Below are positions 18,043 to 24,958 of a stretch of DNA of 64,000 nucleotides, piece by piece; the first letter of the stretch is position 1; the number at the start of each line of letters is the position of its first letter. Source of the DNA: Mycolicibacterium litorale (GTDB lineage: Bacteria > Actinomycetota > Actinomycetes > Mycobacteriales > Mycobacteriaceae). Location: NCBI RefSeq assembly GCF_010731695.1, contig NZ_AP022586.1, positions 4,712,001-4,776,000 of the forward strand, read 5' to 3'. The position numbers and the translations under genes are program-made. Below the pieces are notes generated by a model. That model was not told the DNA's origin. It made no database searches and saw only the letters and a list, made by a program, of their open reading frames with translations.

Positions 18043-18441
18043 TCAGTCGTCCAGGTGTTCTTTGCGGCGCAGTTCGTCGACCTTGGCGACGATGTCCTGC
18101 TGCGCCTCCGGGGACAGCCCGACCGTGCGGGCCGCGATCCGGCGCACGCCCTCGTCCCGCATGTTCGCCAGCCACGTCAGCTCTTTGTCGAGCTTCTCGT
18201 AGTACTCGTCGTCGGTGAAGTAGGCGGGCTTGATCCGGAAGAAGTTGGCCAGGGCCGCCATGGTCGCCTGTGAGGGGTTGGTGCGGTTGCCCGAACGCAG
18301 CTGTGACAGGTACGGCGCCGACATCGTGATGCCCTCGGACTTGAGCGCACCGATCACCTCGGCGGATGTGTGCGGTCCACGGCCGGGCGGATAAACCGTG
18401 TCGAATAGGCGGTTCAGCCGTGCGGCGAACGTCTTGCTCAT
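18043..18441 (-). CDS. espR: Nucleoid-associated regulator EspR
   Basis: 132 residues from the ATG at 18441, the same length as M. tuberculosis EspR (Rv3849) and nearly identical through MSKTFAARLNRLFDTVYPP, the helix-turn-helix MSAPYLSQLRSGNRTNPS and FFRIKPAYFTDDEYYEKLD. EspR is a dimeric XRE/SinR-like protein that binds hundreds of loci and controls ESX-1 substrates and cell-wall genes. GTGGAGG precedes the start. It differs from M. tuberculosis mainly in the C-terminal dimerisation helix. Confidence 0.95.
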   Translation of the reverse strand: MSKTFAARLNRLFDTVYPPGRGPHTSAEVIGALKSEGITMSAPYLSQLRSGNRTNPSQATMAALANFFRIKPAYFTDDEYYEKLDKELTWLANMRDEGVRRIAARTVGLSPEAQQDIVAKVDELRRKEHLDD

Positions 18442-18847
18442 CGAATTGACCTCCACATGCGTGACGAGCGGGCTAAAGGGGCGGCGTATTTGCTGACCAT
18501 CGTAGCGAGAGTTATGCCATCATCCAAGTGCAAACCGCCCAAATGTTCGTGTCGGTGCTTCCGTCAGGGGACGGAAACGCACGGAACTGCGGATTCGCGG
18601 GCTTCGACCGGAGACACGCCTCGCCGGAAGCAAATAATAACGTTTCCGTAGCATACCCTGTGCTGAGCACCCTCTCAGGTGCCTCCCAGCAATCGTTGTC
18701 TGCGCCGACGCGCAGATCGGCGGCCGGGACGTCACGGATTCGCGCGTTTGCCGCCTGTGCGCCGGCCGCGACGTGGCCGCTGCGCAGGCCCGCTGAACCG
18801 GGCGTCACCCGCCCATCAGGAGCGGGTCGAGGGTAGCCGGTCGCAGC
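18442..18847. other. 406-base gene-free region upstream of espR
   Basis: The region separates the espR start from the 3' end of the Mn-exporter gene, both on the minus strand. It holds the espR promoter (18499-18527) and an A/T-rich patch around 18630-18650 (CAAATAATAACGTTT), unusual in this GC-rich DNA and suitable for nucleoid-protein binding. EspR controls itself from a long upstream region in M. tuberculosis. I see no convincing coding frame or RNA gene here. Confidence 0.5.
18499..18527 (-). promoter_or_regulatory. espR promoter, SigA-type
   Basis: On the minus strand, TTGGAT (18527-18522) and TACGAT (18504-18499) are separated by 17 bases, giving good -35 and -10 elements. The transcript would start near 18492 and carry a leader of about 50 bases ending in the GTGGAGG ribosome-binding site of espR. 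Confidence 0.6.
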
Positions 18848-19552
18848 TCAGACCGGTTCGGACGACGATTCCCGCGGCGTCGCCTGCGCGGCGCCGGCAC
18901 GCCTGGCGCGGACACCGCGGACCACGGCGGCCGTCAACGCGAGAGCCGCCACCCCGCCCGTCGCGATCAGCGCCACGACCCGCCAGCCGAGCGCGGCGTC
19001 GAACAGCATCCAGAGGCCGAACAGCAGGAACAGCACGCTTGCCATCGCGTGCAGGAAGCCCTCGGGCAGCCGCTTGTGCAGGATTGCCCCGACGAGGATG
19101 GCAACGCCGTCGGCGAGCACCATGCCCACCGTGGCGCCGATCCAGACGCCGATGGCATCGCGGTCGCTGGCCAGGGCGACGGTCGCGAGCATGGTCTTGT
19201 CACCGAGTTCGGCGAGCACGAACGAGGAGATGATCGCCGGCACCACGAAGCGCGGTTCGGCCACGCGGACCTCGTCGTCGCCGGCGTTGCGGCCCTCCCG
19301 CCAGGTCCATGCCGCGAACAGCAGGAAGGCGATGGCCGCCGCGAACGCGATCGGCTTCTCGGGCAGCGTCACGCCGAGGAAGTGGCCGATCGCCACCGAC
19401 AGGCCGTGGACGAGCATGGCGGCGATGCCGACCCCGGAGAGCACCACCCACCAGCGGTGGCGCAGCGCGTACGTCATCGTGATGAGCTGGGACTTGTCGC
19501 CGAGTTCGGCGACGAACACCACGGCGAGGCTGACCAGGATGGCGCCGAGCAT
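18848..19552 (-). CDS. TMEM165/GDT1-family (UPF0016) manganese exporter
   Basis: 234 residues with two copies of the family signature, AELGDKSQLITM near residue 15 and LAELGDKTMLATVALA in the second half. Six to seven membrane helices surround them, with a basic, disordered C-terminal tail. Family members move Mn2+ (and Ca2+) out of the cytosol. The start ATG at 19552 is set by the family N-terminus (MLGAILVSLAVVFVAELGDK). A yybP-ykoY-type riboswitch precedes it, which supports manganese as the substrate. Confidence 0.9.
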   Translation of the reverse strand: MLGAILVSLAVVFVAELGDKSQLITMTYALRHRWWVVLSGVGIAAMLVHGLSVAIGHFLGVTLPEKPIAFAAAIAFLLFAAWTWREGRNAGDDEVRVAEPRFVVPAIISSFVLAELGDKTMLATVALASDRDAIGVWIGATVGMVLADGVAILVGAILHKRLPEGFLHAMASVLFLLFGLWMLFDAALGWRVVALIATGGVAALALTAAVVRGVRARRAGAAQATPRESSSEPV

Positions 19553-19599
19553 CGGAAAACACCTTTCGACACGTCGCCGGAACGTGCGAAGACGCGCCG

Positions 19600-19708
19600 G
19601 CGTCGGAGTCGAAGGTCTCGCCCACCGAGGGTGCGGTTCGCCGGCCGGGCCCGCGGGCCAGTATGTCGACACGACGATTCGGGGCTACTCCCCTTCGCTG
19701 ACGTCTAC
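19600..19708 (-). promoter_or_regulatory. yybP-ykoY (Mn2+) riboswitch
   Basis: On the minus strand the leader of the Mn-exporter gene has the conserved blocks of RF00080 in the right order. First AAGGGGAGTAGC (19696-19685), then GTGTCGACATACTGGC, a GC-rich stem, AACCGCACC, and GGGCGAGACCTTCG (about 19623-19610). The L1 GGGGAGUAG and L3 GCGAGACC loops form the Mn2+ site in known members. These RNAs turn on exporter expression when Mn2+ is high. The last 47 bases before the start codon hold the expression platform. The exact ends are estimated. Confidence 0.85.
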
Positions 19709-19809
19709 GACCATAGCGACGGGTCTCCCGGTGCGCCAGCGCCACAGACGAATTCGGGCAGCCGTATTCTCCGTTTGGGGCAGCGGTGTTCGCCGGGTTC
19801 CGTGCCCCG

Positions 19810-20343
19810 CTACGCGGCGAGCAGCATGGCCAGTACCGCGGTGTCGGGATGGCTGATGGGGTCGACGCCCACCCGGCTCACCATCGAGGTGACGGTGCCG
19901 TCGGATTCGGCCTCCACCCAGGCGGCGCGGTGCTCGAGGCCCAGATGCGGAAGGCCGGGCAGGAGGACACATCCCGATGCGGCGCCGCTGCACTCGGGCA
20001 GCGACGGGGTGGTCTCCGACGGCGGATGCAGCATGAGCAGTGCCGGCGGTTGGCGGTCGGCGAAGTAACCGGGCGGCACCGCGGCATCCCCGACGACGGT
20101 GCCCTCTGCGAGCACCAGCCCGACGGTGCCGGGTTCGGGTTCGTCCGGTAGCTCCTCGCGCACACCGAAAATCGTTGTGGTGGACAGTAACCCGGGCAGC
20201 GACGCGACGCGGACCGTGACCATCAGCAGCTGCGCCCACTCCTTGGTGGAGTCGGGCCAGCGCCCCGACACGACGAAGCCCTTGAGTGAACCGCCGGAAT
20301 GAAAGGGCGCGATTTCGATCGCCCGACCGGACCCCGTCTCCAT
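19810..20343 (-). CDS. Conserved mycobacterial protein (Rv3847-like)
   Basis: 177 residues from the ATG at 20343 (METGSGRAIEIAPFHSGGS), the length I recall for Rv3847, which holds the same place beside sodA. The sequence is soluble, with segments GFVVSGRWPDSTKEWAQLLMVTVRVASLPG and VGVDPISHPDTAVLAMLL. No enzymatic motif, signal or membrane helix is visible and the function is unknown. The frame is open further upstream but loses conservation-like composition there. Confidence 0.75.
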   Translation of the reverse strand: METGSGRAIEIAPFHSGGSLKGFVVSGRWPDSTKEWAQLLMVTVRVASLPGLLSTTTIFGVREELPDEPEPGTVGLVLAEGTVVGDAAVPPGYFADRQPPALLMLHPPSETTPSLPECSGAASGCVLLPGLPHLGLEHRAAWVEAESDGTVTSMVSRVGVDPISHPDTAVLAMLLAA

Positions 20344-20472
20344 ATCGCCTCCGAGACATCGGTGTTCGCCGTGAATCGACACGCCTGCGGGTCGTCTCGC
20401 ATCAGGATGCGGCAGGGGTGCGCTGGCACGCAAGACGACACGAGTGCTAACGAGCGGTGAACTCTGGGCGTG

Positions 20473-20510
20473 AAAAAGCGGGGCGCCGCGCGAATTTCGC
20501 GCGGCGCCCC
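20473..20510 (-). terminator. Intrinsic terminator of sodA
   Basis: A perfect 13-bp stem (20480-20492 with 20498-20510, GGGGCGCCGCGCG arm) and a 5-base loop lie just after the sodA stop. On the minus strand the stem is followed by GCTTTTTC, giving a five-T run at 20477-20473. This is one of the few fully canonical terminators in the window. Confidence 0.9.
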
Positions 20511-20538
20511 TCATGCGAGTCTGGCGATGTGCCGACGG

Positions 20539-21162
20539 TCAGCCCAGGATGATGCCGCTGGCCGAGCTGGTGGCCGTGGCGAAGCGGTTCTGGACGTCCT
20601 CCCAGTTGACGACGTTCCAGAACGCCTTGACGTAGTCGGCCTTCACGTTCTTGTACTGCAGGTAGTACGCGTGCTCCCACATGTCGACCTGCAGCAGCGG
20701 GATGATGCCCAGCGGGACGTTGCCCTGCTGGTCGAACAGCTGGAAGGTCAGCAGCTTCTGGCCCAGCGTGTCGTATCCGAGCACTGCCCAGCCGGAGCCC
20801 TGCAGGCCGTTGGCCGCGGCGGTGAACTGCGCGCGGAATCCGTCGAAGGAGCCGAACGCATCGTCGATCGCGGCGGCGAGCTCGCCGGTCGGCTTGTCGC
20901 CGCCGTTGGGGGAGAGGTTCTTCCACCAGATGGTGTGGTTGACGTGGCCACCGAGGTGGAAGGCGAGGTTCTTCTCGTTGAGGAAGATCGCGGAGTGGTC
21001 TCCGCTCTCGCGGGCTTCGGCCAGCTTGGCCAGCGCGTCGTTGGCGCCCTTCACGTACGTGGCGTGGTGTTTGCTGTGGTGGAGCTCGTTGATCTGCCCC
21101 GAGATGTGCGGTTCGAGTGCGCCGTAGTCGTAATCAAGATCGGGCAAGGTGTATTCAGCCAT
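20539..21162 (-). CDS. sodA: Superoxide dismutase (Mn type predicted)
   Basis: 207 residues, as in mycobacterial SodA. Metal ligands are H28, H76, D160 and H164 ([11 protein letters not shown]). Position 145 is Gln (LFDQQGN); M. tuberculosis has His there and uses iron, while M. smegmatis has Gln and uses manganese, so a Mn enzyme is predicted. It converts superoxide to peroxide and oxygen; mycobacterial SodA is partly exported without a signal peptide. GAGGAAGG precedes the start. It ends in a strong terminator. Confidence 0.97.
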   Translation of the reverse strand: MAEYTLPDLDYDYGALEPHISGQINELHHSKHHATYVKGANDALAKLAEARESGDHSAIFLNEKNLAFHLGGHVNHTIWWKNLSPNGGDKPTGELAAAIDDAFGSFDGFRAQFTAAANGLQGSGWAVLGYDTLGQKLLTFQLFDQQGNVPLGIIPLLQVDMWEHAYYLQYKNVKADYVKAFWNVVNWEDVQNRFATATSSASGIILG

Positions 21163-21289
21163 AAGGTTCCTTCCTCATCAGCGATCGATGGAGCTCGACA
21201 TGCTCGACATCGTTGTCAACCTTGCTCCATCGCAGCGCGCACCGCAAGGATGCACGTTCCGCCCGCATCAATACCCGCCCGGCGGGCGA

Positions 21290-21448
21290 TCAGAACAGGA
21301 CGATCAGCGCGAGGATGCCCAGCAGGACCAGCGCGATGACGCCCGCCCGCAGGCACGCGATCAGCTGGCTGCGGGTGTAGACGCTCGCCGACGTGTGCCA
21401 TTCCGAGGGCGGCATAGCCGAACCGTGTCCCATCGGAGGAGACGCCAT
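21290..21448 (-). CDS. 52-residue membrane peptide
   Basis: A short frame starting MASPPMGHGSAMPPSEWH, then a basic linker (YTRSQLIACLRAG) and one C-terminal transmembrane helix (VIALVLLGILALIVLF). The ATG at 21448 is preceded by CAGGAGC, a good ribosome-binding site, 8 bases upstream. Codon use is high-GC as in its neighbours. It is a tail-anchored type protein of unknown role, read in the same direction as sodA and upstream of it. Confidence 0.65.
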   Translation of the reverse strand: MASPPMGHGSAMPPSEWHTSASVYTRSQLIACLRAGVIALVLLGILALIVLF

Positions 21449-22020
21449 CAGAAGCTCCTGACCTGCACGATCAATACAAACCCCCAGTGAGATCCATCAC
21501 ACGGCAACCGTGTGACGCCGATCATAACCGGTCGGGAACGCCGGGGGAAATCGGGTCGGCGCAGGACGCCACGATCCAGTGTCCGTCGATGTCAGAGGCG
21601 GTATCGGGACGCGGGCCCGGTCCGGCAGCGGGTTCGGATCACCGCGAGCGCAACCGCCCTCCGCGGGCGGGAACCGCGGCGGACAGCGAAGTCACGAGGT
21701 TGCCTCGGCGTGTCGACCGGGTACCCCGGGGTCTGGGTTGGCACACTGACTGCCCGGCCGCCGGACAGCTCTCGCGGCAGGGGTGAGTTCGGCCTGCCTT
21801 AGTGGTGCTAACCATTTCGCTCGACGGTTTCGTTACCGGCGTGTGACCTTTGGGCAGACTCTCGGTTTATCCACAGTTTCACTCGGCAAGCGCCCGCTTC
21901 GACTTGCGCGTTTCCGCTCACACACCAACCCGGGGCTGTGGATGAACCTGTGGAAATTGTGGATAACTCCGCGATTGCTGTCTTCCCGGGACGAGCGCGA
22001 GTCGGCGTCGGCGTGACAGC
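21449..22020. other. 572-base gene-free region with DnaA boxes
   Basis: This divergent intergenic region lies between the 52-residue membrane peptide and the rhodanese gene. No convincing protein-coding frame is seen. Its right part holds four DnaA-box-like sites (21867-21966). The left part has a short inverted repeat CACGGCAACCGTGTG around 21500 and otherwise nothing I can name. Confidence 0.5.
21867..21966. other. Cluster of four DnaA-box-like sites
   Basis: TTATCCACA at 21867-21875 and its inverse TGTGGATAA at 21958-21966 are perfect nine-mer DnaA boxes. TGTGGATGA (21937-21945) and TGTGGAAAT (21949-21957) are near matches in the same orientation as the last. The three right-hand sites are packed within 30 bases. 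No dnaA or dnaN gene is near, so this is not the usual origin. Confidence 0.6.
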
Positions 22021-22371
22021 ATGGAGCCCATGGACGACGTCGAGGTGATACAGGCCGACGTGACCGAACTCCCCGCTGCCTTCGACGAGTCGACTTTGCT
22101 GCTCGATGTGCGCGAAGACGACGAGTGGCAGTGCGGACACGCAGCGGACGCGATGCACATCCCCATGGGCGACGTGCCGTCGCGCCTCGGTGAGGTCGAC
22201 CCCGAGGCCACGGTCTACGTGATGTGCCATGCCGGCGGCCGCTCGCAGCGCGTCGCGCAGTATCTGGCGCGCAACGGGTACCGGGCGATCAACGTCAGCG
22301 GAGGGATGCTGGCCTGGTCCGCGGCCGGACGACCGGTCGTCACCGACGACGGTGGCCCCGGAAGCGTGTGA
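22021..22371 (+). CDS. Rhodanese-domain protein
   Basis: 116 residues forming one rhodanese domain: LLLDVREDDEWQCGHAADAMHIP, then the active-site loop VMCHAGGRSQRVAQYL with Cys69, and the C-terminal NVSGGMLAWSAAGRPV. The loop cysteine takes up sulfane sulfur and donates it to an acceptor; the acceptor here is unknown. Two ATGs (22021 and 22030) are possible. The next gene starts 22 bases downstream. Confidence 0.85.
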   Translation: MEPMDDVEVIQADVTELPAAFDESTLLLDVREDDEWQCGHAADAMHIPMGDVPSRLGEVDPEATVYVMCHAGGRSQRVAQYLARNGYRAINVSGGMLAWSAAGRPVVTDDGGPGSV

Positions 22372-22393
22372 TCACCGCCGCTAGGCTGGTCGG

Positions 22394-23422
22394 ATGATCC
22401 AGGTGTGTTCCCGCTGCGGAACGCGGTGGAACGTGCGCGACCGGGAACGACAGGTGTGTCCCCGGTGTCAGGGTGCGTTGATGGCGCCCTCGGCGCCACC
22501 GGCACCGGGTGCGGAGTGGAGCGGCGCCTCGGCCCGGCCCGGCGGCCCTCAGCGCCTGCCTGCCGGTTACCGCTGGATCGCCGTGCGGCCCGGTGCGCCA
22601 CCGCCGCCGCGCGCCCGCCGCCGGCCGCTCGGACCCACCCCTCGCTACACGACGATCCCCCGATGGGGGCTCGTCGAGCACTTCGACGCCGTCGACCCGT
22701 CGGCGGCGCAGACCCGCACCGGCCCGTCGCCGACCGCGCTGCGCACGACGCTGATCGTGACCATGGCGGTGCTCGGCGCCACCGCCGCCATCCACGCGCT
22801 GCGGTACCTGCTGCTGCTGATCAACCGCACCACGCTGCTGCATCCGCTGGTGGCGGGTGCGGCGACCTGGTTGGGCGTCGCGATGAGCGTCGTGGCGGCG
22901 TTCCTGGTGGTCGCCAGCATCGTGCTGCTGACGAACTGGCTGATCGCGCGCCGCGGGGCCGCCTACGCCTACCGCGGGCAGGCCGATCCGCGGGATCCGC
23001 GGCGCATCCGGCTGGCCTGCCTGGTGCCGTTCGTCAACCTGTTCTTCGCCCCGGTCTACGCCCTGGAACTGGCCGCGCTGGAAAGCCGCACGTCGACGAT
23101 GCGCAGGCCGATCATCGTGTGGTGGATTCTGTGGGTGCTCAGCACAGTCGTCTCGGTGTTCTCGATCGCGACCAGCTTCACCACCGACCCGCAGGGCATC
23201 GCCGACAACACCGTGGTGACCACGATCGCCTACCTGACCGCGCTGGCCACGCTGCTGGTGGCCCACCGCGTGGTGTCCGGCTTCGAGCAGGCGCCGGTGT
23301 CCCGCCCGGTCAAACGCTGGGTGATGGTGCCGGACGACGACGGGCCGGCGACGCCGGATGTGCACGCAGGCAGCCAATCCGGCGGTCCGGTTGAGTCCAG
23401 GGGCCAAGACCCGGCAGCATAG
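22394..23422 (+). CDS. Membrane protein with zinc-ribbon N-terminus (Rv3843c-like, DUF4328)
   Basis: 342 residues. The N-terminus is a small zinc ribbon (CSRCGTRW and CPRCQGAL). A proline/arginine-rich linker leads to a membrane domain of about six helices that includes LACLVPFVNLFFAPVYALELAAL, characteristic of DUF4328. The length and position match Rv3843c. The function is unknown. It is followed 5 bases later by glpQ1, so the two are probably one transcript. Confidence 0.8.
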   Translation: MIQVCSRCGTRWNVRDRERQVCPRCQGALMAPSAPPAPGAEWSGASARPGGPQRLPAGYRWIAVRPGAPPPPRARRRPLGPTPRYTTIPRWGLVEHFDAVDPSAAQTRTGPSPTALRTTLIVTMAVLGATAAIHALRYLLLLINRTTLLHPLVAGAATWLGVAMSVVAAFLVVASIVLLTNWLIARRGAAYAYRGQADPRDPRRIRLACLVPFVNLFFAPVYALELAALESRTSTMRRPIIVWWILWVLSTVVSVFSIATSFTTDPQGIADNTVVTTIAYLTALATLLVAHRVVSGFEQAPVSRPVKRWVMVPDDDGPATPDVHAGSQSGGPVESRGQDPAA

Positions 23423-23427
23423 GGGCC

Positions 23428-24258
23428 ATGAACCCGGATGACGGCACGCTCGGCGGTCATCCGTTCGTCGTCGCGCACCGTGGCGCCTCCGCCGACCGGC
23501 CCGAGCACACACTGGCCGCCTACGAGCTGGCGCTCAGAGAAGGTGCGGACGCGGTCGAGTGCGATGTGCGGCTGACCCGCGACGGCCATCTGGTGTGCGT
23601 CCACGACCGTCGGGTGGACCGGACGTCGTCGGGGACCGGGGTCGTCAGTGAGATGACGCTGGCCGAGCTGCGCGACCTGGACTTCGGCTCCTGGCACGCC
23701 AGCTGGCGCCCGGGCGCAGGCGCCGACATGACCGACGTGCTGACGCTGGAGAAGCTCGTCGAGCTGGTCCTGGACTGGCACCGGCCGGTCAAGATGTTCA
23801 TCGAGACCAAACACCCCGTGCGCTACGGCGCGCTGGTGGAGAACAAGGTGCTGGTGCTGCTGCACCGCTTCGGTATCGCGGCGCCGGCCTCGGCCGATCT
23901 CGCGCGGGCCGTGGTGATGTCCTTCTCGGCGGCCGCGGTGTGGCGGATCCGGCGCGCCGCGCCGATGCTGCCGACCGTGCTGCTCGGCGAGACGTCACGC
24001 TATCTGGGCGGTAGTGCGGCGACGACGGTCGGGGCGACCGCCGTGGGGCCGTCGATCATGACGTTGCGCGAGCACCCCGAACTGGTCGACCGCGCCGCTG
24101 CCCAGGGGCGGGCGATGTACTGCTGGACGGTCGACCACTACGAGGACGTGCGGTACTGCCGAGACCTCGGTGTGGCCTGGGTGGCGACGAACCACCCCGG
24201 CCGCACCAAGGACTGGCTGCAGAACGGGTTGACCGGCGCGGCCGGCACCGATCGTTAG
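23428..24258 (+). CDS. glpQ1: Glycerophosphodiester phosphodiesterase
   Basis: 276 residues with the GDPD TIM barrel. The catalytic and metal residues are in VAHRGASADRPEHTLAAY, EGADAVECDVRLTRDGHLVCVHD and KMFIETKHP. The C-terminal strand GRAMYCWTVDHYEDVRYC is also typical. The enzyme splits glycerophosphodiesters into glycerol 3-phosphate and an alcohol. No signal peptide is visible, so it is cytosolic. Corresponds to Rv3842c. It ends tail to tail with bfrB, sharing 4 bases. Confidence 0.92.
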   Translation: MNPDDGTLGGHPFVVAHRGASADRPEHTLAAYELALREGADAVECDVRLTRDGHLVCVHDRRVDRTSSGTGVVSEMTLAELRDLDFGSWHASWRPGAGADMTDVLTLEKLVELVLDWHRPVKMFIETKHPVRYGALVENKVLVLLHRFGIAAPASADLARAVVMSFSAAAVWRIRRAAPMLPTVLLGETSRYLGGSAATTVGATAVGPSIMTLREHPELVDRAAAQGRAMYCWTVDHYEDVRYCRDLGVAWVATNHPGRTKDWLQNGLTGAAGTDR

Positions 24259-24800
24259 AGCGCGCCGCCCGCCGCGCGCGGGGCGCCCGAGTCGGATGCG
24301 CCACGCGGCATGTCGCGGGCGACGAAGTCCTCGAGGTGGAAAAGGTTGGCGCCCGCCCGCTCGGCGATGCGCACGAGCGTGGTCATCTGCGCGACCTCCT
24401 CGACCTGCTCCTTGAGGAACCACTGCATGAACTGCTCGCCGAGGTAGTCACCCTCTTCGCGGGCCACGCTGGCCAGCCGGGTGATCTGCTCGGTGACGGC
24501 GCGCTCCTGGTCGAGGGCCAGGGCGAGCGCGTCGCGGGGCGAGTCGAACCGGTTGCACACCTCGTCGACGCCCGGGATCTCCAGCTCGACGTCGCGGTCG
24601 ATCAGGTACTGCACGAGCATCATGGCGTGGTTGCGCTCCTCGACGGACTGGCCGTAGAAGTGCTTGGCGAGCTGCGGCAGATCGGCGCCGTCGAAGTACA
24701 CCGCGATCGCGATGTATTGCTGGGCGGCGGTGAATTCGCTGCGGATCTGTTCCTTGAGGAGTCCGTGGAATTTGGTGTCGAGAGCGCCGAATGTCGTCAT
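24255..24800 (-). CDS. bfrB: Non-haem ferritin
   Basis: 181 residues from the ATG at 24800 (a GTG at 24809 is possible). The ferroxidase centre residues are in the helix IRSEFTAAQQYIAIAVYF, in SVEERNHAMMLVQYL and later in ALDQERAVTEQI and FLKEQVEEVAQMTTL. It is close to M. tuberculosis BfrB (Rv3841), a 24-subunit iron store. In that species IdeR with iron activates bfrB from tandem upstream boxes, and such boxes are present here. The TATATC just upstream could be the -10 element. Confidence 0.95.
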   Translation of the reverse strand: MTTFGALDTKFHGLLKEQIRSEFTAAQQYIAIAVYFDGADLPQLAKHFYGQSVEERNHAMMLVQYLIDRDVELEIPGVDEVCNRFDSPRDALALALDQERAVTEQITRLASVAREEGDYLGEQFMQWFLKEQVEEVAQMTTLVRIAERAGANLFHLEDFVARDMPRGASDSGAPRAAGGAL

Positions 24801-24833
24801 GACCGCCACGATATAGCAGGTCAGAGGGCATTG

Positions 24834-24941
24834 TCAGCCAAGGTCAACCTTACTGAGGGAAGCTTCCCCTAAGCTGAAGCGGCAAATCTGTGACCGCGGT
24901 AACACACCAAGGCTTGGTTTGCTGAGTGTAGGCGTACCTCA
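24834..24941 (-). promoter_or_regulatory. Tandem IdeR-box-like sites upstream of bfrB
   Basis: Three 19-base sites resemble the iron box TTAGGTTAGGCTAACCTAA. 24834-24852 matches at about 12 of 19 positions, 24854-24872 (TGAGGGAAGCTTCCCCTAA) at 13 in the inverse orientation, and 24923-24941 (TGAGTGTAGGCGTACCTCA) at 13. The first two start 20 bases apart, as for adjacent IdeR dimers at M. tuberculosis bfrB. The individual matches are weak; the tandem arrangement is the main support. Confidence 0.6.
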
Positions 24942-24958
24942 GCGTGGGCCAGCCTGGG

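Noticed and set aside
18660..18700. TPP-like CTGAGA hairpin upstream of espR
   Set aside because: Only a 5-bp stem and one hexamer match; no other thiamine-box elements are present.
21867..21966. Chromosomal origin oriC
   Set aside because: No dnaA, dnaN or A/T-rich unwinding region is near; mycobacterial oriC lies between dnaA and dnaN.
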